NCBI RefSeq assembly: GCF_014633365.1
Contig: NC_068346.1
Coordinates: 34,349,191 to 34,413,190 of the forward strand
Length of the DNA: 64,000 bases
Source of the DNA: Diospyros lotus
Taxonomy: Eukaryota > Streptophyta > Magnoliopsida > Ericales > Ebenaceae
Direction: 5' to 3'
Shown: positions 1 to 10,807 of the stretch, one piece after another
Layout: every line of letters starts with the position of its first letter
How positions within the stretch are numbered: position 1 is the stretch's first letter
Notes under the pieces: model-generated
The model's input: only the letters and a program-made list of their open reading frames with translations
What the model was told of the DNA's origin: nothing
Database searches by the model: none
Program-made: the position numbers and the translations under genes

Positions 1-1313
1 TAAGGTAACTGCCAACAGATATAAGAAATAAACGGGTATGAATAAGCACTACCAGCACAACCCAGTCACGTTCCACTGCAACCCCCAGAGCCAACCCAGA
101 CAGCCTCTCAACAGCCCCAGCGAATACTAAAACAACAAACCAAGGGCGGGAAACCACGGATGGCACAGATGGGTGAACCATATGGGCATGGACTATCTTA
201 GCAACAGATAAAAGCTGAGCAGCTGCCTGACCGAAAGCAAAGTGTTAGGATACAACTATCCAGGAAGAGATAGTTCAGAAATTAGCTCTAAGGCTGGTCA
301 TGCATGAACCAATTACCTGGAGAGTTGACAAAAACGTACGTGCAGGTACTCTAGGGAAATGATCCAAAAGTTTACCAACAAAAGGGCCCCAACAATTACT
401 GCAAGCTGTTCAACACGGACCTCGTTAGAAAGAATTCTTTTGCTTTTTATTTATATGCATTGTCTCTCTCTTTGAACACATTGAAACCTTTGCAAAGAAA
501 CCCATTATTGCAATTGGGAGAAGGCTTGGACGAAGCAATGCAATGACTGCAGGCCATACAAAATTCCAGAGCTGTTCCACCAAATTTCCAGCTGCACAAC
601 TAGCATACAAGGCTGTTCAAATAAAATATGATTGAATTAGAAACTTCTCAATGATCCAACATATCAAATTATGTTGTATGATACCATTAAAAAAGATTAT
701 TATGTTCAAATGATCCAACATTAATACAATATGCTGTATGATATCATGAAAAATAGATCACTGAATTCTAAAATGGAAAAGTTAACAGCCATCTGCGAAC
801 ACACACAAAACTTTATTAGCTAAAAGAAGGAAAGGAAGAAAGAAAGCTGGAGAGAGGTTAATAGTCACTTTTGTGTCTCAAAAAAATTAGCCACCAAAAT
901 CATAAGATGATGCGTGTTTGTTGGTGCTGAACGTTAGTAATTGACGCAGAATAGGGGGAGGGGGGGGGGGGAGAAAAACGCTATGAAATGCTGCCAGTAG
1001 TTTGACAGCTTCACAAACCCCATGAATCAGACGCTCTACCAGAGTTCGATGTCTCTGGCCTAGCTGTTCAATGTGTTGATCCTTTATCTAAACCATAACC
1101 GACTACATCTACCAATATAGAGTCAACAAACTGAGTTCTGATATTGAGACGAAAAATTCACCCACAAGCCCCATCCCACAGGAAAGGTGACAACATGAGG
1201 GCCATGGGAGGTATGGACCACCCAGTATGAAATAATTTTTGTTCATTTGTGCATGCACTTCATTTAAGTGATTACAGTTACACAAATTCATTCGTTGTTT
1301 ATCATGGAATAAC

Positions 1314-1637
1314 TGTTGAATGACGTGCCTCAAGAGTTGCATGGGGTGCTAAGGTGGCTGCTAAACTGGTTGAACAAGTCAAAAACACATGCTGAGATAT
1401 GACCATAAGACCAGTAAGTTTATTATTTCTTTTGCTCTTCCTTAGGAGAAATAGCTGTTAGATGCAACAACCAGCAAATTATAGGCAGAATTTTTTTGAA
1501 TTTCTGTTATCAATTCATGTATAAATATCTGTTTTAATCATCAATGCAATATAGACATTTTTGGCAGTCTCGAATTCTTATTGTTCTCGCTTACAAACTT
1601 TGCTGTTTTTTTACCTTGTTTCTGTAAAAACCCAACA
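1314..1637 (+). repeat. 5' LTR (copy A element)
   Basis: This 324-bp LTR starts TGTTGAATG and ends CCAACA. Its last 240 bp match the truncated 3' LTR at 2573-2811, including the AGGAGAAATAGCTGTTAGATG segment and the ATCATCAATGCAATATAGAC segment. Confidence 0.8.
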
Positions 1638-1741
1638 AATTGGTATCAGAGTTTGATTTCTTAAGGGATCTGTGAGTTGAGCGAGCCTAAACACAAACCA
1701 AAACCCTCGGGACAAACACAACACACAAAATCTTCCATCAA

Positions 1742-2579
1742 ATGGAGCCAGAGAGATCATTCCCATTAGTTGCACCACCAGTCTTTGATGGCGACAACTA
1801 TCAAGCCTGGGTTATTAGAATGACAGTTCATTTGGATGCTTTGGATTTGTGGGAAGCAATGGAGAATGACTATGAAGTTCCTGCACTGCCTGCCAATCCA
1901 ACAGTTGCTCAGCTCAAGAACCATAAGGAGAAAAGGACAAGAAAATCAAAAGCAAAGACTTGATTGTACTCTGCAGTTTCAAGCACAATTTTCACCAGAA
2001 TCATGAACCTAGAATCTGCAAATGATATCTGGGAGTATCTCATGAAGGAATACCAAGGCAATGAGAGGACAAAGAACAAGCAGGTGATGAACCTGATCAG
2101 GGAATTCAAGATGCAAAGAATGAAAGTCAGAATCCATCTAAGAGTATTCTGACAAACTGCTCAGCATTGTAAACAAGGTGAGACTGCTTGGTAAGGATTT
2201 TTCTGATGAGAGAATTGTGCAAAAGATTCTGGTTACATTACTTGAGAAGCATGAAGCTAAAATCTCTTCTTTAGAAGAGTCAAAGGATCTGTCAAGCATT
2301 TCCTTGGCAGAAGTTGTTAATGCACTGCAAGCATAGGAGCAAGGGAAGCTCATAAGGCAAGAAGGTTCTGTGGAGGGTGCATTTCAAGCCAGATCCCAAA
2401 ACAATGAAGGAGGCAAGAACAAGAAGATGAAGCAAAACAACAAGAAGCAGCCTGGACCAAGTACAGGCAACAACAACTTCAATAAGAGTGGAACATATCT
2501 ACTCTACCCACACTGCAAAAAGACTAACCATCCACAGAGAAGGTGCTGGTGGAGGCCAGATGCTCAATGCAGAATATGA
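1742..2579 (+). pseudogene. copia gag remnant (UBN2-type)
   Basis: A gag-like reading frame starts at the ATG at 1742 and contains FDGDNYQAW near residue 18, the usual start of plant copia gag (DUF4219/UBN2). It stops at 1963, then continues in frame-broken pieces (NDIWEYLMKEYQGNE around 2016-2060) to a zinc-knuckle-like HCKKTNHPQRRCW near 2510-2545. The first knuckle cysteine is Tyr here but Cys in the copy B element. Several stops and shifts make it non-coding. Pol is absent downstream, where the truncated 3' LTR begins. Confidence 0.75.
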
Positions 2580-2811
2580 CCACAAGACCAGGAAGTTTAT
2601 TATTTGTCATGCTATTCCTTAGGAGAAATAGCTGTTAGATGCAACAGACAGCAACTTAGGCTGATTTTTTTTGAATTTCTGTTATCAATTCATGTATAAA
2701 TATATGTTTTAATCATCAATGCAATATAGACATTTTTTACAGTCTCGAATTCTTGTTGTCCTTGCTTACAAACTTTGATATTTTTCACCTTGTTTCTGTA
2801 AAAAACCAACA
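2573..2811 (+). repeat. truncated 3' LTR (copy A element)
   Basis: The sequence matches 5' LTR positions of about 1396-1637 and ends CCAACA directly before the ATAAC target duplication. The missing first part of the LTR was lost together with pol in a single internal deletion. Confidence 0.75.
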
Positions 2812-3313
2812 ATAACATATGCCGGCAGTGAATTACACATAAGGGAGTTTGCCACTACCTTACAATCCTGCTGGATGGGCAGGGGTTGTCGCAAGGACAT
2901 TCTGCTCCTCCTCTGATAAGACCTGAAAATGAAACAACAAAAGAATGAGAAGATGACAGCAGAATCCCAATGCTTTCATCTTGCTAATTCAATATTTGCA
3001 AAGGAAAAGAGTTAGTTGGCCACTTGAGATCATACTGGCAATGTTGTCAACAGATTGTCAACATAAGTATCTTATACCAGCAAACTAATATGGAGATTTA
3101 ATCTCAAGGATATCAGATTTTATATGACCAATAGGGACCGAACAATTAGAAGCAGCAGATGAAAATTCATTCTGGACTTCTTTGTCAGAGTGAACATGAT
3201 TGGGGACTTCAGTTCCTGTTATTAAACATCTAGCATAAAAAACTTCCAACCTTTAGGATTCTCATTGACCATGAACAAAAACAAGCTTTCAAGAAAAATC
3301 ACTCGTTCTCAGT

Positions 3314-3469
3314 GAGCCAAAAGAACTGGTTGATGATGATGATGAGATGCCATTATTGATGAGTGCCGATGATAGTGGATGGGTTGCTCGACTCTCCATG
3401 TTTGGAGCTTCAAAAGAGGCCAACGTTGGCGGTCGATCCAGCCTTTCATTACAAGGAGATAGGGATTAA
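3314..3469 (+). pseudogene. Kinase C-terminal fragment fused to IREG3 copy A
   Basis: An open stretch of 51 codons begins EPKELVDDDDE and ends at TAA 3467. It resembles the C-terminal tail of the kinase pseudogene at 25190-25774, with a shared ELVDDDDE core and a shared S-M-F-G motif. There is no kinase domain upstream; instead the sequence abuts the 5' end of IREG3 copy A. Copy B has the same junction at about 19500. This is a truncated gene end captured at a rearrangement breakpoint, not a gene. Confidence 0.65.
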
Positions 3470-4164
3470 ACTATTTTTTGTCTGGAATTCCACTTTATAA
3501 TTCATTTATAATTCCAACAAGAGATACATTACTTGTATAAAATTTAAAAATAGAGATACATGCAAGTCTTTTATAAATTGAATAACGTGTATAATCCATT
3601 TTTTTAGCAAATTTCCTTACTTTATATAACGTGGAGTGATGAATGCAAAATTGGTAAGTTTACTTTAATCAAAATAATGTTATTGTGCAGAGCAAAGAAA
3701 TAGTTAGTCTTTTATTTTAGTTACTAATATATAATATAGATGCATATATTATGAGTATTTGAACACTCATAGATATATAATCACATAAATAAAGATAAAG
3801 TATAAAAGTATCTGTGTGGGTGTAAGTAATTAGTGAAATGGATGATATAATTAGTGAAATGATTTTGCCAAAAGGATCTCATCTTCTTCTTACTTCTCTA
3901 GCTTCTTGGCATTTGAGTTGTGTGTGATGTAAAATATTAATATGTATATCATAAAGATGGTTTATTATTGAAATAATTTAAAAAAATTAGTCTAAATTTG
4001 AAACAAATTATAATTAAGTATAGTTTGGACATATTTCTTGAAAATAAAATAATAATGGGGCTTCTATATATTATTATTATTATTATTATTTAGGCATGGT
4101 TTTGTTTTCTGGCGCTAAACTCAAACAAACTTCAAAAATAATTTGTCAAATTTACAAATCTCAT
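3470..4164. other. AT-rich non-coding, duplicated at 19665-20400
   Basis: No open frame of interest was seen. The stretch is a diverged copy of the region upstream of kinase B, with shared tracts including an (ATT)n run near 4070-4090. It looks like ancestral kinase downstream and intergenic sequence. Confidence 0.6.
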
Positions 4165-4390
4165 AGATGATTAACTACTTTAACTGCCACTGGGTTACGG
4201 TCGGGATTAACTATGTATACATATCCGCAGTTCTTGATCTCATCGAATAGTACATTTCTTATTTGCATATATATACATATGTTCACATTATTGGTTTTGG
4301 ATTAGTAGGAACTGAGCGTTAATGTGCATATATATTTGTTCATGATAAACAAATTAAGAGAATTGTTAGAAGAGAGACGAAGAGAAAGAT
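4165..4390 (+). repeat. Orphan second copy of the kinase promoter/leader
   Basis: This stretch repeats the kinase A upstream region (about 6305-6735): the AACTGCCACTGGGTT block, the TTCTTGATCTCAT block, the GGAGGAACTGAGC-like block, and the leader AACAAATTAAGAGAA followed by TTAGAAGAGAGAC. It stops at AGAGAAAGAT exactly where the CACTA-like element begins, about 25 bp before the kinase ATG would occur. It is a promoter and leader without a gene. Confidence 0.7.
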
Positions 4391-6289
4391 ACTATAAAAA
4401 ATCAATGTTTTAAAGTATTAAAATCTGTCGCTAAATTTTTTAGCGACAAATTTAGTGAAGGGTATATTTCCATCGCTAAAAAGAGCGTCGCTAAAATTTA
4501 GTGACGAATTTTTTTTAGCGATAAAATCAACAATGGAGTTATACCCCCTTCGCTGAATAGCGACGGAGGTAATTCAGCAACAGAGGTAATTAGCGATGGA
4601 ATTGCTAAATTTAGCGCATGACCACAAAATCAACGCACGCTAGCCCCTGCACGCATCGCTTGGCCACGCCTCTACTTGCCACTTGGCAGTGCACGGAATT
4701 GCTAAATTTAGCGTATGCCCGCAAAATCAATGTGCGCTAACTCATCCCAAAAGCTGCACCTTGAAATTGAACCCCCAACCTCCAAGGACCAATCACCTAT
4801 ATGCGAGCACGCAAGCCAACTAATCTGGAAGCTTCATTGATTATTAATGTTCATAAATTATATTTATAGTATTTTCTTCCAAGCTTTCTAGAATTATATT
4901 TACACTCTAAAATTTTTTAAATTTATTTAATGAATACTAATTTTAATATTAATCTTAGTAGAGGGAAATGAATATTAATTTTAATTTTAATATATTAATT
5001 TTATTTCATTACTAATTCAAATAGAAGTTTATAAATTATTATATTAGTAGCAAAAAATTCTGTTTTTATTTTGATTTTAATTTTTAATTTCATATATTTA
5101 TTAATTTTGCAATTTAATGACAAATTTTTTTTCCACTTATTTTGAATTTAATTGAAATTTTTATAAATTTTACATCTAACTATAAAAAAATTTGTTATCA
5201 AATCAGATTTTAAATTTAATTTAAATATTTTATGAATTTCATATTAAATTTTTAATTTAATTTTTTTGTTTTTAGAGCCGGAATAGATTGTCTCTAAAGT
5301 TTTAAATTTTTATTTAATTTTTTTCTTTTTAATTTAAATTTAAATTTTTTTTTTCATTTTTAGTGATGAATCGTTAAATATTAAATTTTTAATTTTATTT
5401 TTTTCTTTTTTAGTTACAAATTTGTGTCGTCTCTAATGTTTAAATTTTTAATTTAAATTATTTTATTTTTTAGCCACGGATTTGATCCATAGCTAAAGTT
5501 TTAGATTTTAATTTATTTTTTTTAGTGACAAATTTGTTTTGTGGCTAAATTTTGAATTTTGAATTTAATTTTTTTTCTTTTTTAGCGACGGGTATAACCC
5601 TTGTGGCTAAAGTTTTACATTTTTAATTTAATTTTTTCTTTTTTATCGACAAATTTGTTCTGTAGTTAATGTTTTAAATTTTAATTTATTATTTTTTTTA
5701 GCGACAAGTATAACCCTATCATTAAATTCTGAATTTTAAATTTATTTTTTTTCTTTTTAGTGACTGATATAACCACTATCACTAAAGTTTTTTATTTTAA
5801 CTTTTTTTTATTTTTAGCGATGAATTTTGTTCCATTGCTAAAATTTGAATTTTTAATTTAAGTTTTTTTTCTTGTTTAGCTACAGATTTATTTAGTCGTT
5901 AAAATTTTAAATTTTATTTTTATTTTTTTTCTTTTTTAGAGATGAGTATAATCCCTTAAATAAAGTTTTATATTTTTAATTTAATTTTTTTTACTTTTTA
6001 GAGATGAATATTTTTTTGTCACTAAAATTTTAAATTTTTAATTTAATTTTTCCTTTTTTAGCGAAGGATTTATTCTATCGCTAAAGTTTTAAATTTATTA
6101 AAAATATTAAAAATTATTTAGTAATAGGATTTCTATTGCTAATTTCGTCGTTAAATTTAGTGACGGGTCTTTCTGTCATTAAATTAAAAAAATATTTAAA
6201 AATATTAACAACGGAATATCCATCACTATCCATCGCTAATTAGTATTTGTCACTAAATTCCGTCACTAAAAACTATTTTTCTTGTAGTC
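4391..6289. mobile_element. CACTA-like non-autonomous element with internal minisatellite
   Basis: The right end reads TTTTTCTTGTAGTC, the reverse complement of a near-canonical CACTACAAGAAAAA terminus; the left end is ACTATAAAAAATC. The body is very AT-rich and packed with TTTAGCGAC / GTCGCTAAA sub-terminal repeats in both orientations, typical of CACTA (En/Spm) ends. No transposase frame is present. A clear 3-bp target duplication cannot be read because the flanks are themselves a duplicated promoter. The superfamily call rests on the right terminus and repeat style. Confidence 0.6.
5270..6110. repeat. Degenerate ~60-bp tandem repeats of TTTAGCGACGG type
   Basis: About 14 units of roughly 55-65 bp follow one another. 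Each has a TTTTTTCTTTTTAGCGAC-like start, a short variable core such as GGTATAACCC or AAATTTGTTC, then GTCGCTAAAGTTTTAAATTT. Each unit carries a small inverted pair, TTTAGCGAC and GTCGCTAAA. The array lies inside the CACTA-like element. Confidence 0.65.
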
Positions 6290-6410
6290 ACCATTGATCA
6301 CACAAATTAACTACTTTTAGCTGCCACTGGGTTGTGGTCGGGATGAACTATGTATATATATTTGCAGTTCTTGATCTCATCTGATCTGATAACGCGCATA
6401 TATCAATTCA

Positions 6411-6625
6411 TATTGGTTTTGGATTAGAACAGTTCTTATCTGCATATACATATATATGTGTGTGTGTGTGTTCAAAATATACAACTTAAGATACCACGCG
6501 CGTACTCCAATTTATATTGGTTTTGGATTAGAACAGTTCTTATCTGCATATACATATATATGTGTGTGTGTGTGTGTGCGCTCAAAATATTCAACTTAAG
6601 ATACCACGCGTAATCCATTAATTCA
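6411..6625 (+). repeat. Two ~104-bp tandem units in the kinase A promoter
   Basis: Unit 1 (6411-6514) and unit 2 (6515-6625) share TATTGGTTTTGGATTAGAAC, a (TG)n tract and CAACTTAAGATACCACGCG. A partial third start (CATATTGGTTCTGGATTAGG) follows at about 6634. The kinase B promoter has only one unit, so this is an expansion specific to copy A. Confidence 0.8.
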
Positions 6626-6756
6626 TATTGGTTCTGGATTAGGAGGAACTGAGCTTTATTTAAGTTGCATATACGTATTTGTTCACAATAAACAAATTAA
6701 GAGAATCATTAGAAGAGAGACAGAGAGAAAGATCATATCGTCTGAAACTAATATTA

Positions 6757-7740
6757 ATGGGTTCCTGGATCAAGAAGGAGTTTCTCGGAAAGGGATCCTA
6801 CGGGACTGTGCGCAAGGCAGTCCCTCTGACGAGGGAATTAGCAGATTCTAAAGATGATGATGATGATTCGCCGCTGATGATGGTTTCCGAGATTGCTGTC
6901 AAGTCTGCAGATTTCGCGTCCTCAACCTCTCTTCGGGAGGAAGGAGACATCCTGTTCTTGTTGAGTGATTGTCCCGGAATTATCCGTTGTTATGGGGATG
7001 ACGTCTCCGAGGAGAAGGGCAAGAGGGTGTACAACCTCTTGCTGGAGTTCGCTCCCGGCGGCTCCCTCAAGAGTTTGATTGAAAGAAGGGGCGGGGCACT
7101 GCCGGAATCAGAAGTGCGACGCTACACTCGCATGATCCTCAAAGCTTTAAACTACGTGCATGAGAAGGGCTACGTCCACTGCGACATTAAGCCACATAAC
7201 ATTCTTGTTTTCCCTTCTCAACACGGCAATGGGAACTACGTGAAGATTGCCGATTTTGGACTGGCAAAGAAAGCAGATGAAGGCAATGGATGGAGCGATA
7301 TTGATCCTCGTTTGATGGGCCGCACTCGCGGGACTCTTCCTTATGCTTCGCCAGAATCTATTGTTTGGAACATGAACAAGTCGCCAGTGGATATTTGGGC
7401 TCTTGGGTGCACGGTATCGCAGATGATGACCGGACGATCTCCATGGGAGTGCACGGACAGGCTAGAGCTGAAATTGAAGATAATTCTTGGGAGAGAGCTA
7501 CCCAGAATTCCAGAAAGCATGTCTAGCCAAGGCAAGGATTTCTTACGGAAGTGCTTCGAGAGGGAATGGGAAACCAGATCAACAGCTGCAGAGCTTCTTC
7601 GACATCCTTTCGTTCAAGGGGAGCCAGAAGAATGGGCAAATACGATTAGAGTTCTATTTGCCTTCGTCTTTGAGAGTTCTATTTGTTTCTTCTTTCTTTG
7701 TTTTCTTTATTTCTGTCTGTCTGTTTGTCTTTCTCTATGA
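6757..7740 (+). CDS. MEKK-like protein kinase, copy A (altered C-terminus)
   Basis: Single-exon Ser/Thr kinase of the plant MAPKKK17/18-like group, 327 residues from the ATG at 6757. In-frame codons extend upstream to 6679, but the MGSWIKKE start matches family N-termini. Visible motifs are the Gly loop GKGSYGTV (11-18), catalytic Lys in IAVKSAD (about 49), HCD-IKPHN catalytic loop (about 141-149), DFG (about 166) and SPE. The loop has Cys instead of Arg (non-RD). It is almost identical to kinase B, with about a dozen substitutions and one Asp codon fewer in an Asp run. Near codon 295 a net 89-nt deletion relative to kinase B shifts the frame, replacing the acidic tail with about 33 hydrophobic residues rich in Phe, Leu and Cys. 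The kinase core is intact, so activity is possible; the tail is probably abnormal. Such kinases act in stress and ABA MAPK cascades; the role here is inferred. Confidence 0.85.
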   Translation: MGSWIKKEFLGKGSYGTVRKAVPLTRELADSKDDDDDSPLMMVSEIAVKSADFASSTSLREEGDILFLLSDCPGIIRCYGDDVSEEKGKRVYNLLLEFAPGGSLKSLIERRGGALPESEVRRYTRMILKALNYVHEKGYVHCDIKPHNILVFPSQHGNGNYVKIADFGLAKKADEGNGWSDIDPRLMGRTRGTLPYASPESIVWNMNKSPVDIWALGCTVSQMMTGRSPWECTDRLELKLKIILGRELPRIPESMSSQGKDFLRKCFEREWETRSTAAELLRHPFVQGEPEEWANTIRVLFAFVFESSICFFFLCFLYFCLSVCLSL

Positions 7741-9149
7741 TTTGTACAGCATTAATTCTTTCTTTACCAAATGCCTACAAATTAAGCAATTCAAGTCAAT
7801 ACAACTTCTCTGTATTTGGAGATATTCTTCTTCCTCTTGATAATCCAAACATAACTAATTAATGTTTTATAAAATATATAACTGTGGTAGATAAGATATA
7901 TAGGCTTTTATTTTAATTTGCCATAAAGAAGGTGTTTTTTTTAATTATTAATGATAGGACTCCTGAAAAAAATTATACAATTGGGCTCAATAAAACAATA
8001 TTACAGTTGGAAGGATTCATTTTATGTATGTAATATTACTATTTTTTCTTTTAAACCTCATAATTTTTCAGTAAATATAAGAGTTTGTAGTGTTTATTGA
8101 CAATAAAATATGATATAACACTGGCACTTATTCATCCTAATTTTGTCTTCTCATGTCCAAATTGAAGAACATAATTATCCTAACCCTGCAGAACAGAATG
8201 AATGACAAACAGAAATCAGGAATGAAACATCATTCCTAAAGGGCAGTTGCTAGTAGAACAAATAAGGGCAGTTGCTAGTAGAACAAATAGATGCTTGAAT
8301 TACTAAGAACGTCATTTAAGGAAACATCACACGTACATATTACAGCTTAGGGGGAAGAAGCCCTTGTTAAGCTCCTTGGGTTTAGAATAGAAATATGGGA
8401 GAAATCAGGAATGAAAGAGTGGAAAGAGAGGGAGAGGTAAGAAGAAAGGAGGGGGAATTCAACGTAAACAAAGGGTAAGAGAGAATTGAGAGGGAAATAA
8501 AATTTAATTCATTTATCAATCATCAATCTTCTGACTACCTTAACCTATTTATAGACTATAAACTGAAAATACAACACAATAGCAGCATACAATACAACAA
8601 AGGAGAAAATACATATATGAGACAATTTACTTCCATATCCTTGGAGAGTGACAACCCTCTATATAAACATTCACAAATTCAAGTTTCAGCACATCTGAGT
8701 GAGAAAATATTTTCATTCAAAATTTATGAAGACTCTTTTGCTATCACAATAATAATAAGCGACTAAACGAGCTCAGAAAAGCACCATAGGTGTCTTCTAG
8801 AATAAAAGCACTAGCAACCTGAGGGGAGAGGCAGGAAATGTCTTTTGCCTTCGGTCAGTAGACGTGAGAATACCACCAGTTCAACTGTATAAATTATCCA
8901 AAGGAAACAAGTTATATATAAGACAACTAACTATTCTCAAGTAATGAAGTCTATTATTAACCATGCCAATCCTCTAGGTCCAACCATTCGTGTACATTTT
9001 TTGCATTATTTAATTTTTCAAAATTTTAGTAGTAATTTGAACATGAGACATTAATATGGTGGGGGAAAAACATAGTTGAAAATAGATTATAAACATCGAC
9101 GCCTGTGACGTTGGAACCCCAAGCTTCCAGGCTACAAAATGAAAGAATT
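7741..9149. other. Kinase A 3' flank and copy of the IREG3 downstream flank
   Basis: No gene was seen. 7741-8140 matches the kinase B 3' flank (21780-22135), including the TTCTTTACCAAATGCCTAC segment. 8600-9149 is a diverged copy of 28015-28580, the sequence immediately downstream of the intact IREG3 stop codon. 8241-8290 is a perfect 25-bp tandem duplication (GGGCAGTTGCTAGTAGAAC...). Homology to the IREG3 flank ends at about 9149, where the integrase fragment starts. Confidence 0.65.
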
Positions 9150-10175
9150 TGATTTTATTAGCCCACTTTTTTTAGAGATGCTCAGACATTGGTAAAGAAG
9201 TGTGACGGATGCCAACGGACGGGAAACATATCAAGGAAGCAAGAAATGCCTCTTCATGGAATTCTTGAAGTTGAATTATTTGATGTTTGGGGCATTGATT
9301 TCATGGGCCCATTCCTACCCTCATTGTCCAATGTTTATATTTTTATAGCAGTGGACTACGTCTCCAAGTGGGTCGAGGCTATTGCATTACCCACTAATGA
9401 TGGCGGAGCCATGGTGAGTTTCCTCAAGAAAAATATTTTTACTCGTTTTGGTACTACTTGGGCCATAATAAGTGATGGGGGAAAGCATTGTTGCAACCGG
9501 TACTTCAACACTCTTTTGGCCAAATATGGGGTGAAACACAAGGTTGTTACTCCCTATCCTCCCCAAACAAGTGGGCAAGTGGAGATTTCAAATCGAGAGA
9601 TGAAGAGGATCTTGGAGCTCACAGTGAATGCATCTCGTAAAGATTGGTCGAAAAAACTTGACGATGCGTTATGGGCTTATTGCACTGCATTTAAGACGCC
9701 TATTGGAATGTCACTGTATCGTCTTGTCTTTGGAAAAGCATGTCACTTACCAGTTGAGTTGGAGTATCGAGCCTATTGGGCAGTGCAAAAGCTAAATTTT
9801 GATTTAAAGAAGACCGGTGAAAAGAGGTTGTTGCAGCTAAATGAATTGAATGAATTTCGGTTGGAGGCATATGAAAGTGCCAGGTTATACAAGGAGTGAA
9901 TCAAGAAATGGCATGATCATCACATTCATTGGAAGCAATTTGAGGTGGGGCAAAAAGTGTTGTTATTTAACTCACGACTCAAGTTATTTCCAGGCAAGTT
10001 GAGCTCAAGGTGGTCTGGGCCGTTCACTGTTGTCAAAGTTTATCCACATAGCGCCGTTGATGTCACTCATGACACCAAGGGTATGTTTAAGGTGAATGGA
10101 CAGCGACTCAAGCCATATCTAGGGGATGAATTTGCCAAGGAAAAGACATCCACCGAGTTGAGCAATCCGGAATGA
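9150..10175 (+). pseudogene. Ty3/gypsy (Athila-like) integrase fragment
   Basis: One reading frame runs from the left junction to 10175. The CDGCQRTGN part of the HHCC zinc finger is visible, but the His pair is missing beyond the junction. DDE residues are seen in [16 protein letters not shown] and GQVEISNRE. The downstream [13 protein letters not shown] block and the C-terminal [10 protein letters not shown] module are typical of the Athila/Tat group. Two nonsense changes break it: TAG near 9159 where a Trp codon is expected before PTFF, and TGA at 9897 in YKE-stop-IKKWHD. Gag, protease, RT and RNase H are absent. It is non-functional as it stands. Confidence 0.85.
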
Positions 10176-10393
10176 GCAGCAACACAGTCAAGCTAATGAC
10201 TCTAAACAAGCGCTTTTTGGGAGGAAATCCAATTTCCTATCTTTTCATCTTTATTTGCTGTTGTTTCTTTTATTTCTCTATTTTGCATTTGTTTTAGAGT
10301 GTTGGGTACTAGGTTAGAGAATGCATTGGTCACGAGAGTTCATTATTTAGAGCATAGGCTATAAAATTGAAAAATAAAAAAAAATAAAAAAAT
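10176..10393. other. Spacer between integrase remnant and left inverted arm
   Basis: This T-rich sequence follows the integrase stop, as is common downstream of pol in this retroelement group. No frame, polypurine tract or LTR start was recognised. Confidence 0.5.
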
Positions 10394-10807
10394 AACTCTA
10401 ATAATAATACAAAACAAAAAGAAAAAAAATAAATAATAAAAAAGAAAATCAAAAAAATCAAAGGGGGGCAGCTCGCGCTAAGACCGCGGCATGCATGCCG
10501 CGGCCACAATGTGAGGCAGTAGCCTCTCTGCTGCTCGCGGCCAGACCACGCCACAACATGCTTGTAGTGGCTCGTGGGTGAACTGCGGCATGCATGCCGT
10601 GGCCGCACTGCGGTACGGGTCGGCCTTAATAGGCCGACCCCCTACCCATTTATTTCCCCCCTGCCTTCTCCTCCTCTTCTTCCTCGACCAATTTCCCTCA
10701 CCCCGCCTTCACCTAGCCTCCCACAATTCTCCCAGCCTTCTCCCCTACAAATTTCCCAAGATTTTCTTCAAGGACCTCCCCTCTTTACTCTCCAACTTCA
10801 ACATTAA
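10394..10807 (+). repeat. Left inverted arm (~410 bp)
   Basis: It is the reverse complement of 13051-13476 with moderate divergence. From the outside in, the arm has an A-rich tract (CTAATAATAATACAAAAC...), a GC-rich palindrome cluster, a GGTCGGCCTTAATAGGCCGA palindrome, a TATA-like CATTTATTTCCCCC, and a pyrimidine-rich leader ending CTTCAACATTAAA. The position equal to the splice donor of the other arm reads ACATGC here, so that donor is lost. Confidence 0.8.
10484..10503. repeat. 20-bp perfect palindrome CCGCGGCATGCATGCCGCGG
   Basis: This sequence is self-complementary over all 20 bases. The same palindrome recurs at 13250-13269 and 13369-13388 in the right arm. Embedded in AT-rich DNA, these are conspicuous GC/CpG islands. 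Confidence 0.95.

Larger units (their letters stand above)
1314..2811 (+). mobile_element. Internally deleted Ty1/copia LTR element in IREG3 copy A
   Basis: The element begins TGTTG and ends CAACA and is flanked by ATAAC on both sides (1309-1313 and 2812-2816), a 5-bp target duplication. The intact IREG3 gene has the empty site near 33740. The 5' LTR is 1314-1637. Three bases later comes a TGGTATCAGAG-type primer site matching initiator tRNA-Met, as is usual in plant copia elements. Only a gag remnant follows; protease, integrase, RT and RNase H are gone. The 3' LTR lacks its first part and starts near 2573. The same deletion derivative lies at 16792-18242, so the internal deletion predates the duplication of the block. 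Confidence 0.85.
53..3250 (-). pseudogene. IREG3 pseudogene copy A (exons 6-2, 3' part outside window)
   Basis: This is a broken copy of the plastid ferroportin-like transporter that is intact at 28623-36754. Recognisable exons, in gene order from the right, are exon 2 (3250..3036), exon 3 (2922..2859), exon 4 (612..488), exon 5 (405..317) and exon 6 (226..53); the rest lies left of the window. Exon 4 still reads through the conserved LVEQLWNF motif. Exon 5 is 89 nt instead of 90 because a C is missing from the CCCCC run, so the frame is lost. Exon 2 is 215 nt instead of 211, also a frameshift. Exon 1 is absent: homology stops near 3300, where the sequence passes into a kinase 3' fragment. 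An LTR element occupies the intron between exons 4 and 3. Copy B shares all of these defects. I see no route to a functional protein. Confidence 0.85.

Noticed and set aside
6679..6756. Upstream in-frame extension of kinase A (and 20564-20659 in B)
   Set aside because: It is leader sequence; the MGSW start fits the family and the extension is Arg/Glu-rich repeat DNA.
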